From Gnetum montanum (Eukaryota; Streptophyta; Gnetopsida; Gnetales; Gnetaceae), in contig MNCI01006151.1 of the NCBI GenBank assembly GCA_015680685.1, positions 175,642 to 239,641 of the forward strand: a stretch of DNA of 64,000 nt, read 5' to 3'. How positions within the stretch are numbered: the first letter of the stretch is position 1; each line of letters starts with the position of its first letter. Position numbers and translations under genes: made by a program. Below the pieces are notes generated by a model. That model ran no database searches. It had not been told where the DNA came from and saw nothing but the letters and a program-made list of their open reading frames with translations. Of this stretch, positions 46,550-59,539 are shown piece after piece.

Positions 46550-48628
46550 CAGTCCCAAGCGATGGTGGTTTTTCAGGCTTCGATGACCCTTCAATGGATT
46601 CATGCATGGATGATGGTTGAGGTGGTTGTAGCTGTCTTCCTACTGCTACAACTTCAAGTAAGAGGTAGAAAGCACCTAGTAGTGCTTTCATTTTCTCCTT
46701 CTTACTCTTGGGATCATTCACTATCCATGAAACTTGCCCAATGTGGGTTGGAACAGGCACATCCTAAAGACACAGGATTACTGGAAACAACTCCTTTGCA
46801 TTGACAAACTAGGCAACGAACTATTTGTGTTTAATGTTGAACACCCTGATTGTGCCTTTCAACTTCTAGTAGTCATTCATCCATCTAGCTAGATTCTCAA
46901 GAATTTATTATTGGTCTCTAAATTATGCTTTAAGAACTTTGAGTTCAATGTTCGTAGTCTCAAGCTTTTGCTTAGCATCCTTGTGGTGCTTGAACTCACC
47001 CTCGTATAACAGATACGAGCTAGCCACTTGTTGTTCTAACTCTGACCATGATTGTCTAACAATCAGCATTACCAAGTTTGCATATTGGAGATTGGCCAAC
47101 TCCATATACTTTATCATCTATTCGATTTGCAACTCCTTCAAGCAGATTTCTACTTTGTTGTAGGCATTAATCGCATCAACGATGGGCTACCATGTTTCTC
47201 TTCCTTATTGGAGTTGCTAGAGTGCTTCATTCATATTTTCCTTCACCATTAAGATGTGTTTCTCATTAATTTCTTTTTGTAGGCCAACCTAGTCCCTGTA
47301 GTGATTCTTCACTTTATTGAATTTGACGATCTCATTCTTCCAAGTGGTGATTTTGATGGCCAATTTCTAGTGCAAGGCACCCACTTCCTCCATTAAAAGA
47401 TTGTGATTTTCCATAGCCAATCTCCTTAGTTCAATGTTCACCCTAGAAAGTTGCTCCTATTATTAATGAATAAATTTCTACATTTGATCCTTCTAAGCAT
47501 CAACATTTCGCAAGCGATAATTTGTGTGGTCAAGGCTTCATCCTCCTAGTGCATCTATTTCAAGTTCTTCTGAATTGAGTGCATTTTAGCTTCAGCTATG
47601 GACTAGTTGAAGATGGCCATAATTACCTCCTTCTCAACCTTCTAGAATCTTTCTTGAAGCTATTTAAAAGCTTCATCCCTTGTTATCGTTGGGTTGAGAA
47701 TTACAAGATCTACAAGTTGGGCATGAAATTTCGCAACCTCCACAGTCAAGCATTGGTTTCTTTCTATGGTTATTTCAAGTTGTCCCTATAGGATAATGCA
47801 TTTTCCCCTTACATTTAACAGCTTTGACTGGGTTGCAATGATGTTCTCCAAAAGATCAAAGATGTTTGAAGTTAGTTACTTGGTTCCAACTAGTTGTTCC
47901 AACAACTTTTCATGTTGGACTGCGTTTAACTTTCTATTGACCATGCTTGTGGACATATGCACATCTTAAAGTGCAGATACATCTGGTATAGATGCCACGA
48001 GTGCATTCAGTTCTTTAGCTACACGGTCAGCCACCACTTTAGCCATTGTTTCCTACCCTTAGTGCTACATCACCAAGATCGTTTCTCCTTCACCTTCCTG
48101 TAACTGCATCAAGAAAGTGGAAACATTCCCAAAGAATCTAAAAATAAATGGTGTTGCAATAGAGACACCATTACCTCTTGAGTGTTTGGATCTAACATCA
48201 CAAGTAGTTGTGTTCATTGGATAGAGACGATTGGACCATCCCTTTCCATCTAGCTCACTATTTGAGCCACCTCACCAAGGTGACTCATCATTAGCTAATA
48301 CACAAATGGATCTGCCCCACTCATTCTTGCATGTTTCTCTTGTTCGCTCAAGAGCGATTCTCAGATTTTGCGCAGGTGTTCAATAACTGCATGAGCCTCT
48401 GATGTTGTTTCCTGAGTGGATGGTGGTGGTGGCTACTTCTCTTCTTGGGTTGTAGCTAGTGTTTTATCTTTCATAACTTCTAACCCTGAGCCTAAAGGAG
48501 CATGCCTAATGGTATCATTAGAATAGCAAACAATGCCTACCCTTTTACAAATTTTTTGAATGAGACATAGAAAGAGTAGGATCTTCCTTCCATGTTCATT
48601 CTCCTTGAAGTGCTTCTCAATCTCTAAG
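46550..48628 (-). pseudogene. element X ORF, middle and C-terminal part (coiled coil)
   Basis: Continues the ORF that starts at 59,505. After the TSD the frame reads EIEKHFKENEHGRKILLFLC then IQKICKRVGIVCYSND, followed by a Pro/Thr/Gln linker. One frame change occurs near 48,050. Then come long heptad-like stretches (LVGTK, LLENIIATQSKLL, KITTWKNEIVKFNKV, SELEQQVASS, HHKDAKQKLETTNIELKVLKA). The C-terminus reaches the CAGTC site at 46,550. The text around the junction resembles the uncharacterised putative plant transposon protein family (pattern of basic helix, INL/VNL, then L.F..LI..IC...G), by eye only. Function unknown. Confidence 0.6.
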
Positions 48629-49546
48629 TGATGAGCAGCAAGGTACCCCTACACTCAACCATACGAATACAAGCATTTTACGCACGATCCAGTTGAATTC
48701 CAAGGACTAAGTGCTTATGCACACTTGTGGAACAAGGACAAGTTAGTTGATTATTCTCTTCCCAAGCTTACCTGTATGTCACAACTGTATGGTTAAGTAA
48801 GCTTGAGGCATATGAATTTGATAGCTTTTATGTCTTTATGTCTTGTGCTAGTATGGAAGGAGAGAGGTAACTAAGTGACTAATTTAACTTAACTACTCAT
48901 TAACTAAGTTCTAACTAATCCTAACACCAGCGTCTTTTCCCACTTTCCATACACATCCTAAACCAGTGCAACACTGCTAGGATTACCAAATGCTAATTGT
49001 TACTGGGTTACCAAGCATTACACGCATGCTCAAAGTGGTCGTGCTTGTGTAATTTAACGATTTTCTTAATTGATCAAAATGAATTGTTATGCTAATAACA
49101 GAAATGTAAAGTCTATAAAATAAAATAAAATAAAATAAATTCATAAGAAAATAAAATAAAAGAAATATGTAAGAAAACAAATCTCAAGTGTTGCAAGGAT
49201 GAATCAAAGAGCTCGTCTTTATTACCGTACACAAGGTGTGCTCAGGTACACAATACTCGAATAAAGATCTATCCACACTTAGACCTCCTACTGTGGGCAC
49301 TTAAAAAATAATTTAACTTTCAAACAAACTACAAGAGTTTTGCTACTTGACTACTAAAAGACTTCTTTTCAATTGTTTGCCTAGGCACTATATTTATAGG
49401 CTTGGAAGCAACTACTCTAATTATTAGAGTAACCACTCTAATAATTAGAATAAACCGCTAGAGTAACTGCTCTAATAATTAGAATAAACTACTAGAGTAA
49501 CTACTCTAATAATTAGAATAAACTGCTAGAGTAACCACTCTTATCA
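48629..49546 (-). repeat. 3' LTR of Athila-like element (918 bp, subfamily B)
   Basis: It starts TGATGAGCAGC and ends CTCTTATCA. About four 34-bp repeats lie at 49,404-49,540, next to the minus-strand TATA box CCTATAAATATAG (about 49,390-49,402). The TAAAATAAAATAAAA-type run at 49,118-49,160 is shared with the other B copies. Confidence 0.92.
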
Positions 49547-51560
49547 TATCCCCATGACTGAATAAAAACTCATCCTCGAGTTCCTTACAAAATATTGGAA
49601 AGGTATGGGATTATTGACTAATTGATAACTAACAATGGAATGGGATAAAAAACTCAATGTGCCTAGTGATGGATCAATAAGCATATTACAACATTGTGGT
49701 GAACACTCATATATAAATGACATCCAAGCCTTTATTTGATAGCTTGTAGAGAAAGAAAGAAAAAGAAAATAAAGCATGTTTCTGCCAATGCTAAGATTGC
49801 ACCTTCCGTTGTTTATCCATAGCCACACCACCAAACTTGCTCCTTTCATAAATGCTCCAATTGCTATCCATCCTGAGTGCTTCCTCCAAGCCTAGTCCAT
49901 TGTATGTATGATTTCCATCTACACACACAACACAGTCATAATTGAGCAAGGATAGATAAACCATAATGCAATTGATACCTTGCCTTGATATGAAGTGCAT
50001 TGATTGAGTTGTCTTTATGGTAGAAACTAGTTTAGAGATTTATCATAGGTGACTACCCAAGGTGTAGGGGTTAGGTGAATAGTAAAATGGAGAAAATTGA
50101 AAAATTTGTGCTAGGGCCCCCACAACTAAGAGTGAACCTCCAGTAGCTAAAAGATGGAAAAATATGAGGAACAAGAAAGATGAGAAAAAATAACAATGGC
50201 AATGCCAATAAAATGAATTTCATGGATGGGTATGAAACAAGAGATGATTGATTGCAGAAAATGTTTAAGGAAAAGAACTTAACAATTACACCAAAAAGGA
50301 ATACTCGTGGGTCCTCCCCAAAGCAGGCTCATGCCTTTTATACCCTGACAAACCCACAAACCAAAGAGTTTGTAGGCTCTAGGAATGTCATTTGGAAATA
50401 AGAGTTAAAAACTTACCCATAAGAATTCACCAAAGAAAAATAATGCATCAAATTAGAAATGGACTAATGATAAAACCAGCAATGAGGTGGAAAAATGGGA
50501 AGAAAGATGGAGAGGATAGGATGGAATGGAATCCCAAGAACAAGGTTGTGTAAAGTCCCTTATGTATTTCATGGTTAATGTGAATAAGTAGAACTCATCC
50601 CAAATCCAAACTCAAACAAACCACATCCAGTGACCTCACATTAACACACTTGGTGAATCCATCCTCTTGAAGCAACAAGAATTCTTCCACAAAGAGTCAT
50701 CACCATTCTGAGGAGAGCGAGATGAAGAAGTAGGAAGTGAGAAAGGGCCTTAGTTAGATGGAACCTTCAAGCATGGGTAACATGTCTTTCCAGTTCCATA
50801 ACCAATGCTTGTAGCCCATATTGCTTTATTATGTCTAAGGGGTGTGCTTTGAATTCTCACTTTTCTCTTTTTCTTTCTTTTTTTTTTCTTTTTTTTTTTT
50901 TACATCAAAACCACACCATGCAAAGACTTATTTTTATTCACTCAGCTTCCTAATTTTTGAACAATGTCAAAATGGTAGAAAACCCAAGAAAAAGCATCCA
51001 AACACCTAAGAGAATAGCCAACACCAATGCATCGAATCCCCTTGAAGTCACACCCTTTTCATCCTTTGAGTATTTCCCTAGTTTGAAAAATACCCAACCA
51101 CCAATTCATTAACAAGTTTACTTAGAAAAAGTGGACTATACAGTTCCAAGGCAAAGGAAACCATAGAGTTGTATGGATGAGTGGACGGTGTGGACTCATT
51201 GCTTGTTTTTCCAAAAGAACCATACCTTAATATCAGCATCATAATTTAAAGGTAAAAACCAAACATTAGAAATCAATATGATATAATTCAATCCACCATC
51301 ATGAGCACTTATTAGATGACGAATAAAAGTAAATCAAGCAAACAAAGAAATAGTAAAAACATGAATGATGATGTAAAACAAAAATAAGAAAAGTTGAAAG
51401 AATGTGTAAAAAAAATTTAAAAAGAACTCAGGGCCTAGAATGGTTAGCATAGGTGGCCATCTCTCCCATGACTAAGTTGGAAGGAGGCAATCCAAAATAG
51501 TGAACAAGGTTGCCCATCAAGAGAGGTAGCATGTATACTAGTTGTCCTAAACTTCTAAAA
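49547..51560 (-). other. 3' internal region of Athila-like element
   Basis: It begins at a purine tract (minus strand CATGGGGATA) beside the LTR and extends to the integrase end. It contains a T-rich run at 50,866-50,900 and short open frames only (49,791-50,000; 49,544-49,849). It is conserved in position with 43,846-45,756 and 60,035-61,860. No env-like protein can be demonstrated. Confidence 0.55.
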
Positions 51561-52760
51561 AGGTTTGGTTTGTTGCACGTTGATCAAAAGTTTCTTATCT
51601 AGGATCTTAGGTTTGAATATAGTCATGGCCCCTGAAGAAAAAGTTGCATAAATAATATAAGGTCCCTCCCACAGTGTTTGAAATTTAGTACGTTGTGGCA
51701 CATGTGTGGGATTCTAGTAGCGAACCTTATCTCCTAGTTGATATTTAACTTTCCTAATTCTTAGGTCATGACGTTGTTTATTGAAGGCCTTGTGCAAATC
51801 ATTAGATGACAGGGCAGCTAATCGATTTTCATCTAGCAAGTTAAGGTTTATGAACTGTTATTTCTATGCTAGATCAAGGTCAAGGTTGAGGTCACATGCC
51901 ATGGATAGTGTACGAAGCTTAGTTTGAATGGGAAGAATTGGTACTTTACCATATACTAACGCATAAGGAGAGTAGCCTATAGGGAGTTTCCATGTGAAGC
52001 GGTATGCCCAAAGAGCATCTTTTAGTTTAGTGCTCCAGTCTCGCCTAAGCTTGCTAATGGTTCTTGTCAATATCTTTGTAATATCCCTATTGGTGACTTC
52101 TACTTGACTATTCTCTTAGGATGGTATGGTGTACTTAATTTATGCTCAACCCCTAAGCATTATATTAATTTCTAAAAAGTTTCACCTGTGAAGTATGTCC
52201 CATTGTCTAAAATAAGTCCACGGGACACACCAAACCTATTTATGATTTGTTATTGAACAAATCATGTAGCTGTAGATGATGTACAATCTTTAATAGCAAC
52301 TACTTTAGCCCATTTTGTTAGGTAATCAACGGCAACAATAATATAAGCTTTTCCATTGGACATTGGTGTAATCGGCCCCATAAAATCAATTCCCCAAATG
52401 TCGAAGGGTTCTAACAATTGAATCCATTTTTTCAAACCCTCCATTCTAGCAATCATTTTCCCATCATGTTAACAGTGCTCATAAGATTGGACAAAATTAT
52501 GGGCATCCCAAAATAATGTAGGCCAATAATATCCTGCAAGCAAGATCCTAATGGCCATTCATCTCCCAATGTAATGACCCCCACAAGGACCCTCATGAGC
52601 ATCTTGGAGAAGTCGCAATTGATCTATATCGAGAACACACCATTGAACGAAGCCATCAGGACACACTTTGTAAAGTTGCCCATTGATCTCTATACAATAC
52701 TTGGCTCAGTGAAGAAACTGTTGTTTCTTCTTAAATTTTAACTCTTGTGGTGTTTGTTGG
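51561..52760 (-). pseudogene. integrase of Athila-like element, decayed
   Basis: Minus 52,262-52,456 gives FDIWGIDFMGPI and YIIVAVDYLTKWAKVVA (first catalytic Asp). Minus 51,864-52,070 gives LRRDWSTKLKDALWAYR then GYSPYALVYGKV, the conserved text after the catalytic Glu. The zinc-finger part lies at about 52,460-52,700. The end of the protein (DLNLDLDLA) is shared with the Y fragment at 61,909. Confidence 0.88.
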
Positions 52761-54440
52761 GTAAGGAGATAGGTAAGAATGCTACTATACTAGTTTGTCT
52801 CTATGCGTGATTAATTATTCACTACACCAGAAAAGAGGAATTCATCAAGGAAATGATCAAAAATTGGATACTCATCCTCTTTGTTGTCTCATCGAAACCA
52901 TGATAAATGATCAGCAACTACATTCTCGGTACCCTTGCAATCGATCATCATTAAATTGAACTCTTCTAAGATTACAAGCCATCATATGATATGAGGGCTT
53001 ACCATGGGCTTATTCATGAAGAACCAAATTGCACTATGATCTGTATGTATATATACTTTATATCCCAATACATAGTGTCTAAACTTTTCTAGTGCAAACA
53101 CTACAACCATTAATTCTTTCTCTATGGTAGTGTAGTTAAGTTGTACACCAGCGATACTTCTACTTACATAGTGGATGTAATAAGGATGCTTTTGGTCATC
53201 TAACTATGTAAGTACAGCTCCTAAAGTAGAGTTGGATGCGTCAGTCATGATATGAAATGGTTTGGACTAGTCAGGAGCTTGTAGAATGGGTGTTTCTACT
53301 AGCTTCTATTTCAGAGTTTGGAAAGCTAATTCACATTTCCTAGTCCACTCTAAAGGTACGTCCTTTTTTGTTAATTCCACCAATGGTTTGGAAACCTTTG
53401 AAAATTTCTTAATAAATCTCCTATAGTAGCTAGTCTGTGCAAGGAATGATTGAATATCTTTAAAAATTTCTAGTTAACAGGTAATTCCTTGGATAATTTT
53501 TATTTTCTCAAGTTCTACCTCTATCCCTATGTGTGAGATTTTGTGCCCTAGTACTATGCCTTCTTGGACCATCAAATGGATTTTCTGCTAGTTGAGCCTC
53601 ATATTGGTTTCTACACATCTTTTTAACACTTGCTCGAACTGATTCAAGGCTTGATCAAAGTTTTCTCCATAAGTGGAGAAGCCATCCATAAAGACCTCTA
53701 CACCATTCCCTATCTGTTGTTGGAATATGCTTAGAACTAGTAGTTGAAATGTTGCAGGGGCATTGCACAAGCCAAAAAGCATTTGTTTGTATGAGAATGT
53801 TCCCCAAGGAGTGGTGAACGTAGTCTTGGCTTGGTCTTCTAAGGCTATTTTTATTTGGTTGTATCTACTATATCTATCCAAAAAATTGTAATAGTGATGC
53901 CCTACAATGGTGTTTAAGACTTTGTCAACAAATGGCAATGGAAAGTGATCTTTGAATGTTTTCATATTTAGTAGCCTAAAAATCTATGCACACCCTCTAT
54001 TTACCTCCCTTTTTAGGCACAATAACTAAGGGGCTAACTCATTCACTATCAGCAATGGGGTATATGAACCCAACCTTGAGAAACTGTTCAATTTCTTCCT
54101 TAACTACTTGCTTCTTCTTAGGGTTCAATCACCTCTGCAGTTGTCTTCGAGGCTTCATGGAGGGGTCAGTGTAAATTCTATGTTGGCATATCCTAGGATC
54201 TATTCTAGTTAATTTTGGATATGACCAAGTGAGGGCTTCTAACTATTTATTTATTACCTTTAGTAATGCTTCTTTCTATTGAGGAGCAAGCTTAGCATTG
54301 ATAATTACTAGTTTTTCATTTCTAAGGAACATGTATTCGATACCGATGGGCAATGGTTTCAGCTCGAGGGGATCCTACTTAAATTTCTCAAGGATTTCGA
54401 ACTTCCCCCAATTGATATTGTCTAGGTTAAGACTTGGAAG
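52761..54440 (-). pseudogene. reverse transcriptase-RNase H of Athila-like element, decayed
   Basis: Minus 53,588-53,965 is continuous: HFPLPFVDKVLNTIVGHHYY, NFLDRYSRYNQI, TTFTTPWGTFSYKQM, FGLCNAPATFQ and VFMDGFSTYG. The second Asp of the F-M-D-D box is Gly, so polymerase activity is lost. Upstream (about 54,000-54,160), VPKKGGK.RVCIDF and PKKKQVVKEEIEQFL open the domain. RNase H (about 52,900-53,400) reads in pieces, for example DASNSTL-like and DHSAIWFF-like text. Stops and frameshifts are scattered. Confidence 0.88.
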
Positions 54441-55780
54441 TTTGTGTTGGACTTGCTCTAATGCATTTATGCTATCAATGTAAGCATAAGTCAAACCCTC
54501 AGTTGGTTCCATGCATATGAGTGAACTACTTTCTTGATCATCTATCAGCCACTGGGTGTCTTCCTATCATGTGTCTACTACATATAGGCATCTTTGTATG
54601 TTAATCACTTGTGCACACTGATTGCATGTGGGCAATGCTAAACTTTGCACAAACCATGACCTCTACACGTAATTACACCCTGTGTCACTGTATGTGATGC
54701 ACGAAAATTTCTTCTTCTTGATCTTCCCAAATGTATTTTCCTTTAATATTTCTAGGGAAAGATCATGGATTCCTAGGCGTGTGTCAATGGTGCTTAGCCA
54801 TGCTCTTCCCATTATAATTGGGAAGTCCCCCTTACCATTGTTTACTTAAATCGCTAGGAAGTCAACTGGGTACGACCATCCACAAATAGTGGTAACAATG
54901 TCTTCCACCAGTCCCAATGGGACAGTGATGGACTAGTCAGCCAACTTTAGATGAATGTTACTCTTTTTCAATGAAGGTAGGTTCCAAGCCTTGTACATTT
55001 CTTGAGAAATCAAGTTGACACTAGAACCTGAATCTAAAAGATCCTTGCACAGCACATTTTCAGTGATTTGTAAGTATATCATAGGACTCCCAGGATTAGA
55101 GAATTTCCTAGGAAGGTGTCTAGCTTTGATCTAATCAGTAATGGCATGTGTTAGCATGATTGTATGCATTGAGTGTAATGATTGGGTTGAAGGTGGCTTC
55201 AAAGTTTTGATTGATACTGAGGCATCTAAGGAATCAACCGCTTCTGATTGCAAGGGCTTGGTTAGACTGCTGGTTCTAAATAAAGGTCTTTTCTTCATGT
55301 GGTTTTTAGAACCAACAATAGGTAGAGATTTAACAACCCTCATGACATTACATTGTTGCGGCTAGGTAGGGATTTCACCTTGCATCGCAGGAGTAGGTGG
55401 TAGTGGAGCTATTGGTGGAAGAGATGTGGTCAGATAAGAAGGATGATATGCTTGCAAAATATCACCCCTAGAAGAGGGAGTCCCATAATACTCATAGGCT
55501 TGATAGTGAGGTTGAGAAGTGATGTGACCAACAGAGTCACGTGGGGAGATTGGCTGCTGCACGTAATATCCATACGAGTCAGATTGCTGGTAAGGATACT
55601 GTTGCCTTACTGGTGGTATTCCCTAAGATTTTGGGTGCTACCACTATTGATATTGCTCAATCAGTTGTGGTGGAGTTCCACTTGGATAATATGTTAAGGG
55701 TTGGTGGAACTGTCTTGGGTTACCTTAGGGGTAAGGTAACCTTCGGGGTGCTTGCTACTTGTTCAATCATGGGTTGAGTG
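54441..55780 (-). pseudogene. aspartic protease and linker of Athila-like element
   Basis: Around 55,005-55,050 the minus strand gives DLLDSGSSVNLISQEMYKA, an intact D-S-G active site with its flanks. Minus 55,131-55,343 (MRVVKSLPIVGSKNHMKKR) and 55,362-55,562 are the linker before it, rich in Pro, Ser and Gln, as in the derivative at 42.6-43.1 kb. About 54,760-54,850 gives ARAWLSTIDTRLG-like text, the protease C-terminus. Role: polyprotein cleavage. Confidence 0.82.
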
Positions 55781-57690
55781 CATACACCCCAGAATCCTGC
55801 AGATGTGAGATTACAGGCAACATCCCTTAGGATGGTCATATTGACATATCTCACATCCACTATCATTGTTTGTTTCTAAATCTACAACCTCTTTAATGAT
55901 GGAAAATTTTCCCTTACCCTTGCTATGTGCATGTTTAGCCTCTTTCTTTTTTCTTTTCTTACTACCTTGCTCTCTGAAATCCTCTACTATTTTAAGAACA
56001 AATTGAAATCTATTGTTTAGGGAATCCCACTTCTACCTTTGCTGAAACTTCTGATGTCATCTTTTGGATAGGAAAATTTTTCCTATTCACCATCTCTTTG
56101 AGTGATGACTCTTCTTTGTCCTCACAAAATCTTACTCCACTCTTCCGAAGGGAAGGATCTTGGTTATACTCTTCTACACTTTTTCTCTTTTGTAGCTCAC
56201 CTTATTCTATAGCAACTTGCTCCAATAGTCTTTGAATTTGATGGGACCTAAGCTCAAATAGTCTCCCTTGGGGATAAGTCCCAAGATTTCTTCTTGTTTT
56301 ATGCCTTAGCCCATCCATGAGATGGTGTAGTTGATCCCTTTGCAAATAACCATGGCCAAGACAACGATGTAACAGTGTGTAGTACTGGCCCATCGCAGCA
56401 TCCAAGGGTTCATGTCCTCCTTGTTTCCAACCTTGGATTTTCTTTTGCAAGTTAGACACTCAGGAGTACATTTGGTACTTGTCATTAAATAGTTCTAACA
56501 TAGTACTCCATCTATGAATGGATTTTGGTTCTAAAGACTAGTACCAGCCTTCCGCTTCTTTAACTAATGTCTATGAGAAAAACTTAAGTTTTTTCCATTC
56601 ATTCTCTATGTTCTATAAGGCACATGCATCATGGAATTCCTATAAATGATTCTGAGGATTAGCGTTGTATCCCCCTTCAAATTATGGGATGTTGTTCATT
56701 TCTAATCGCTTGATCCTACTATCTCTCTAATGCCTTGTTGGAATTATAACAACCTCAGTTATGTCCAATATACTTTGAGTAGTGAGGAGGGGTTCATCAT
56801 GATCGTCTCATCCATGGCATCTGTGATGCCTACGTTGTTCCCTACTCTCCCTTCTTCTATGTCGTGACTCTCTAGAGTGCCCTCATTCCCTTTCCTAGAT
56901 GTTTCTTCTATGACTTCCACTTTGCCTACCTTTATCCCCATGGTCTTTTTCCTTATGAATGCATCCAAATACTGAAGGAGAGGATGAAGGAGGTGATTAA
57001 GGTTAAGAAGAATGAGAACCGTCACCATCACGGTGTCTACTACCTTCTCTTTGATGATCATGGCCTCAATCGTGATTGTGATCAGAATGTCCACCTTTAT
57101 CATGTGTTCGTGTCCTTTTTTTGGACCCTTTATGCCCATGGGTATTAGAACCTAGGTTATGAATAGTGGAATGAAGGTTCTAATACACAACCCCTTGGCC
57201 AAAGTCAAGGGAAGGAACATTGTTCTGTGGGTGACTTCCTAAGGTAGGTTCACCACACTCATTTTTTCTTAAGACATGTGGGACATACCGGGACCACTTA
57301 CCCTTCAAAGACTTATGATGTCTCTCCTGTTTCAGGTTCCTTTGATGTTTTGCCTCCATGGGATAGTATTCTCTCGAGTCATGGTCTTGCACAATGTATT
57401 TTACGTGTAAGTGCAGCATGTCAATTCGTGTGAGAGCACAAAGAAGCATGCTTGGGACTAAACAATCAGGAGGTAATACTATGTTACCCTCTAAGTCTCA
57501 CCAACATAGTTGTTCATCTTGATGGAGGATAAAGGTAAATTCTAGTATATACTCATCAGGATGAATATATACCACTTAAACTTGTTGAGGAATTGGCAGA
57601 TCAACATCATCTGTATTATGTCGTCGATTATTTCCTATTTCAGACCTAGGCAGTGAGGCGCTTTCATACGAAGGAGGAGACATACTTATC
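55781..57690 (-). pseudogene. Gag of Athila-like element, decayed
   Basis: A start ATG with SPPSYES lies near 57,682. The N-terminal part matches young element Z (PDEYI.EFTF, HQDEQL, GNIVLPPD, HDSREY at 57,360-57,560). Next is a His/Arg/Ser/Asp-rich segment (56,800-57,120), then the core (56,202-56,459: KKIQGWKQGGHEPLDAAM, YYTLLHRCLGHGY, RLFELRSHQIQRLLEQ). It ends in a compact knuckle C-E-I-C-Q-Y-D-H-P-K-G-C (55,820-55,855). About one stop or frameshift per 100-200 bp. Confidence 0.85.
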
Positions 57691-57800
57691 TGTTTAGTGT
57701 GCAATGTATTCTTATTTATTATTTTCTCAATCAACCCTAAGGGTTCTTTCCAATGATGTGAATGATTTCCTCTGTTCTAATTAGTGCATAAACAAATAAG

Positions 57801-57819
57801 TCCCCGACAATGGTGCCAA
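57801..57819 (-). promoter_or_regulatory. primer-binding site, tRNA-Asp type (decayed)
   Basis: The minus strand reads TTGGCACCATTGTCGGGGA directly after the LTR end. The intact form in element Z is TTGGCGCCGTTGCCGGGGA; all three differences are transitions. Confidence 0.93.
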
Positions 57820-58727
57820 TGATGAGCAGTGAGGTACCCCTACACTCAACCATATGAATACGAGCATTTCATGCATGATCCGGTCAAATTTCAAGGACCA
57901 AGTGCTTATGCACCCTTGTGAAACAAGGATGGATTGGTTGATTGTTGTCTTCCCAAGCTTACTTGTATGTCACGATTGTATGGTTAAGTAAGCGTGAGGC
58001 ATATGATTTTTATAGCTTTTATGTTTTCATGTCTTGTGCTAGTAGGGAACAAGAGAGGTAACTAAGTGAGTAATTTAACTTAACTACTCATTAACTAAGT
58101 TCTAACAAATCCTAACACCATAATTCATTCCCACTTGTCGTACACATCCTGAACCAGTGCAACACTGTTGAGATTACCAAACACTAATCTTTATCGGGTT
58201 ACCAAGCATTACACGCATGCTCGAAGTGGTCGTGCTTGTGTAATTTAATGATTTGCTTAATTGATCAAAATTAATTACTGTGCTAATAATAGAAATGTAA
58301 AGTGCATAAAATAAAATAAATGCATAAGAAAATAAAATAAAATAAATGCATAAGAAAAGAAATCTCAAGTGTTGCAAGGATGAATCAATGAGCTCATCTT
58401 TATTGATATACACAAGGTGTGCTCAAGTACATAATGATCAAATAAAGATTCATCCACACTTAGACCTCCTACTACAGGCACTTGGAAAATACTCTAACTT
58501 TCAAATAGACTAAAAATGTTTCACTACTTGACTGCTAAAAGACTTCTTTTTAATTATTTTCCTGGGCACTGTACTTATAGACCTGGAAGAAACTACTCTA
58601 ATAATTAGAGTAACCACTGTAATAATTAGAATAAACCATTAGAGTAACTGATCTAATAATTAGAATAAATTGCTAGAGTAACTGCTCTAATAATTAGAAT
58701 AAACTGCTAGAGTAACTGCTCTCATCA
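57820..58727 (-). repeat. 5' LTR of Athila-like element (908 bp, subfamily B)
   Basis: It starts TGATGAGCAG and ends GCTCTCATCA. The 34-bp repeats occupy about 58,590-58,720. The TATA box is altered here (complement of GTACTTATAG, about 58,568-58,578). Confidence 0.92.
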
Positions 58728-59505
58728 CTAAGTAGATTAGCTGCAAAAGGTTAACGGGAAGTTTCTTGCTTAGAGTAGTGCATGCCTGGGAGAAGAAGGT
58801 GGTTACCTTGCTTCACCTCACCATTGGATTGAGGTGATAGGTTGAAATCTTGAAGTAAATTTGCTCCACTAGTGTGAGCGCACCATACTCCTTATGATCC
58901 ACCCCATAGCATTGCTAGATCCACTCCCTCTTAGCCTCAAGATCACCTTTTGTTAATAGTTCAACCAATTGTGTTTTGGTATCAGGCAACCTAAGTGACT
59001 GGGCAATAGCTTTTGCCAAATAGGACACTTGAATGTCCTTAATTTTGACAATAGACCCTAGCCTTCAACTACTCCAAAAGCAATATGTCTCTCCCATATA
59101 CCATTCCCCACTAGATGTTATTACTGACCATATGGGAGAGGCTTGCAGTTGTGTCTTGATTTCCTCTAGAAATTTCTCCAAAAATGGCCTGAAATTAATC
59201 TTCTAAAGAACTAATCTTTGGATCTCTCGGGACCTGATGATGTCTAGGTAGGCTTGATTTAAGATGACCTCATGCCTTGGCACGGGTTTAGGCACTTCTC
59301 CTCTTTGGAACTATTCTGTTGGCACTTATTCCTTAGGAATCTATCAAATAGATTCCACCTTGGGCTCCTCACGAAGAGGTCCTATCACATGGTTTGCCTC
59401 TAGTAGTTCTTGACCTTATTTTTGTTGGCCCCTTCCAACTCTAGGCTACTTCTCCCATGGTTATGAGGGTTCTCCTTTCTGTGGGCATTTTTTTTTTGGT
59501 GGCAT
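58728..59505 (-). pseudogene. element X ORF, N-terminal part (split by a retrotransposon)
   Basis: ATG at 59,505 begins MPPKKK. About 259 codons stay in one frame to the CTAAG site without any frameshift; stops are all of the TAA/TAG/TGA kind that CAA/CAG/CGA give by C to T. Landmarks are FRPFLEKFLEEIKTQLQ, SPIWSVITSSGEWYMGE, YLAKAIAQSLRLP, QLVELLTKGDLEAKREWI and KLPVNLLQLIYL. The frame continues in phase at 48,623. It lies on the same strand as LTR X. Likely a nuclear or particle-associated accessory protein of an LTR element, but function is unknown; the resemblance to putative plant transposon protein families is by eye. Confidence 0.65.
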
Positions 59506-59539
59506 CTATAATCATAATAAGACCATGGGTTAGCAATCA

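Larger units (their letters stand above)
48629..58727 (-). mobile_element. complete Athila-like Ty3/gypsy element, 10.1 kb, decayed
   Basis: Both flanks are CTAAG (48,624-48,628; 58,728-58,732). LTRs 48,629-49,546 and 57,820-58,727 frame gag, protease, RT, RNase H and integrase in gypsy order on the minus strand. The primer site is tRNA-Asp type, as in Athila/Tat, and the RT text (PFGTF-like, FGLCNAPATFQ, VFMD) is Athila-like. The two LTRs differ at many, mainly transition, positions, so the insertion is old. It splits the element X ORF. Confidence 0.95.

Noticed and set aside
46923-47163. Overlapping plus-strand frames at 46,939-47,252
   Set aside because: Shadows of the coiled-coil minus-strand ORF of element X.
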